Source: Verrucomicrobiota bacterium | GTDB lineage: Bacteria; Chlamydiota; Chlamydiia; Chlamydiales; Rhabdochlamydiaceae | Direction: 5' to 3' | DNA length: 64,000 bases | Assembly: GCA_018239715.1 (NCBI GenBank) | Contig: JAFEGW010000007.1 | Coordinates: 62,001-126,000 of the forward strand | In this document: positions 63,136 through 64,000 of the stretch, one piece after another | How the letters are laid out: the number at the start of each line of letters is the position of its first letter | Numbering within the stretch: position 1 is the first letter of the stretch | The notes under the pieces: generated by a model | Database searches by the model: none | What the model saw: the letters and a program-made list of their open reading frames with translations, nothing else | What the model was told of the DNA's origin: nothing | Translations under genes and position numbers: made by a program

Positions 63136-64000
63136 TTTTCTAGAATACGCAGGCCTGAAGCCTCTCCTACCTTGAGGAGTTCTCCAGCAGCAACCTTGCT
63201 GCCTTCGAGGGTAATGTCAACGCCTTGAGCTGGACGCATCGGAAGGTCGATCATGGCGCCAGGCTCCAGATGCAGAAGTTTGCTCAGCGGCATCTGCATG
63301 CGTCCGGATTCTGCCGTCAAAAGAATATCCGAGCTTGAGGAAGGAGTTTCTTTTTCTTGATAAAAAGCATAGTCGAGGATTTTCATGCTTTCGGGCTTCA
63401 TTCGGGCCATTAAAAGGGGAGTGTCGCCGAGCATGAGAGTGATCGATCCTTTTTCTTCGACAGGATCGTAAGAGCATCGATCCAATAAGATGAAATCGCC
63501 GACTCCAGCTTTTTCCCAGTCTTCTTGAGGAATGAAAGTATATCCGACTTCGCAGCGGAGTGTGACTTCAATATCCTGATTCACTTCAGGGGAGAGAAGG
63601 GTTGTTTTTTGCAGGGGCTGGTTAGCCTTGAAGCTACTCACGAAAGAAGAAGGGCAAATGAGCCGGCATTGCAAGGTCTTTTCAGGCAGTGCGCAGCTGA
63701 TATCGATGCAAAAAGCAGATTCTTGAATTGCCGGCGCTGTACTCACAGGTGAAAAATGGAAAGAGACTTCTTTGAAAATTTGTAAATGATCGATGGCTTC
63801 GAGGGCTTTCAGAAAAAGAAAGTGATAAAACCCTTCACGGAGTTTTAAATTATTAAATCCTTCGCCGGAAGTTAAAGCCTGTGCTGTGAGATAAGCGACG
63901 TCTTGTTCGGACATCGCAAAAAAGACAGACCCTTCAATCGGAGAGATTTCCACTTCGACGAAAAAAGGTTTATCACCGAGGCCTTGCAAAATTTTTTCCG
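63132..64000 (-). CDS. sctQ: Type III secretion C-ring protein SctQ (CdsQ), 5' end outside window
   Basis: The frame runs to the window edge without a good start, since the first in-frame candidate is a TTG at 63989, so it is partial; about 289 C-terminal residues are visible. Two SpoA-like regions are seen: SPEVNQDIEVTLRCEVGYTF to about PVEEKGSITLMLGDTPLL, and the second ESGRMQMPLSKLLHLEPGAM to DITLEGSKVAAGELLKVGEA. SctQ forms the cytosolic sorting platform of the injectisome. C. trachomatis CdsQ (CT672) is about 370 residues by my memory, so some 80 are missing. The stop overlaps the pkn5 start. Confidence 0.9.
   Translation of the reverse strand, partial: EKILQGLGDKPFFVEVEISPIEGSVFFAMSEQDVAYLTAQALTSGEGFNNLKLREGFYHFLFLKALEAIDHLQIFKEVSFHFSPVSTAPAIQESAFCIDISCALPEKTLQCRLICPSSFVSSFKANQPLQKTTLLSPEVNQDIEVTLRCEVGYTFIPQEDWEKAGVGDFILLDRCSYDPVEEKGSITLMLGDTPLLMARMKPESMKILDYAFYQEKETPSSSSDILLTAESGRMQMPLSKLLHLEPGAMIDLPMRPAQGVDITLEGSKVAAGELLKVGEASGLRILEK

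Noticed and set aside
1-64000. CRISPR arrays, insertion sequences, rRNA genes, prophage genes
   Set aside because: No spaced short repeats, transposase, rRNA or phage-like gene was recognised. AbiE is the only defence-type module.

Overview
The window comes from the chromosome of a chlamydia-like bacterium of the order Chlamydiales. It is probably an environmental member (Waddlia, Estrella or Parachlamydia type) and not a Chlamydiaceae species. Four gene blocks keep an order that I recall from Chlamydia trachomatis: mnmA/clpC/lplA/gcvH (CT282-287), bactofilin/dnaA/TPR/CT273-like then rsmH/ftsL/ftsI/murE/amiA (CT268-276), glyA/clpP/dapF (CT430-432) and sctQ/pkn5/sctC (CT672-674). Other signs are a long chlamydial-type GlyA, an outer-membrane protein of the MOMP-like type, a CHLPS-like protein, and a SWIM+SNF2 helicase. 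CT numbers are from memory and no database was searched.

Layout. 1-9.9 kb: outer-membrane and secreted proteins around mnmA, clpC, a YozG/DUF2975 pair and a uridine kinase with a signal-peptide-like N-terminus. 9.9-20.4 kb: a tight seven-gene run (lplA, ProRS, PpiD-like, CBM9-like, gcvH, AsmA-like, comF) closed by two hairpins. 20.4-25.2 kb: bactofilin, an AbiE-type toxin-antitoxin pair, dnaA and two small T3SS-style genes. 25.3-29.6 kb: membrane and hydrolase genes. 29.7-35.8 kb: the mraZ-rsmH-ftsL-ftsI-murE-amiA division cluster, in which rsmH is split at a run of nine T. 35.8-44.8 kb: tRNA-Arg, gnd, a MOMP-like porin, PAP2, rnpB, CdsZ-like, glyA, clpP, an exported FMN reductase and dapF. 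44.8-57.5 kb: accessory region with two paralogous unknown genes, a helicase, der flanked by two beta-rich genes, a second diverged copy of the der 3' end, and a secreted-protein cluster with a YidD-like gene. 57.5-64 kb: a type III secretion operon.

How the genes fit together. GlyA (which may also racemise alanine), DapF, MurE, FtsI, FtsL, RsmH, MraZ, AmiA and the bactofilin cover precursor supply, septal synthesis and remodelling of the small peptidoglycan ring that chlamydiae use in division. LplA and GcvH form a lipoylation pair. ClpC and ClpP serve proteolysis. SctC, Pkn5, SctQ, the TPR protein and the CdsZ-like protein belong to type III secretion.

Most notable: rsmH broken at T9; a 122-bp duplicated, diverged der 3' end on the far side of a beta-helix gene, suggesting an insertion or recombination scar; a T3SS secretin with eight tandem N-domains; a Pkn5 kinase with a decayed SpoIIE/PP2C-like tail; and two normally cytoplasmic enzymes (Udk, FMN reductase) with signal-peptide-like N-termini.
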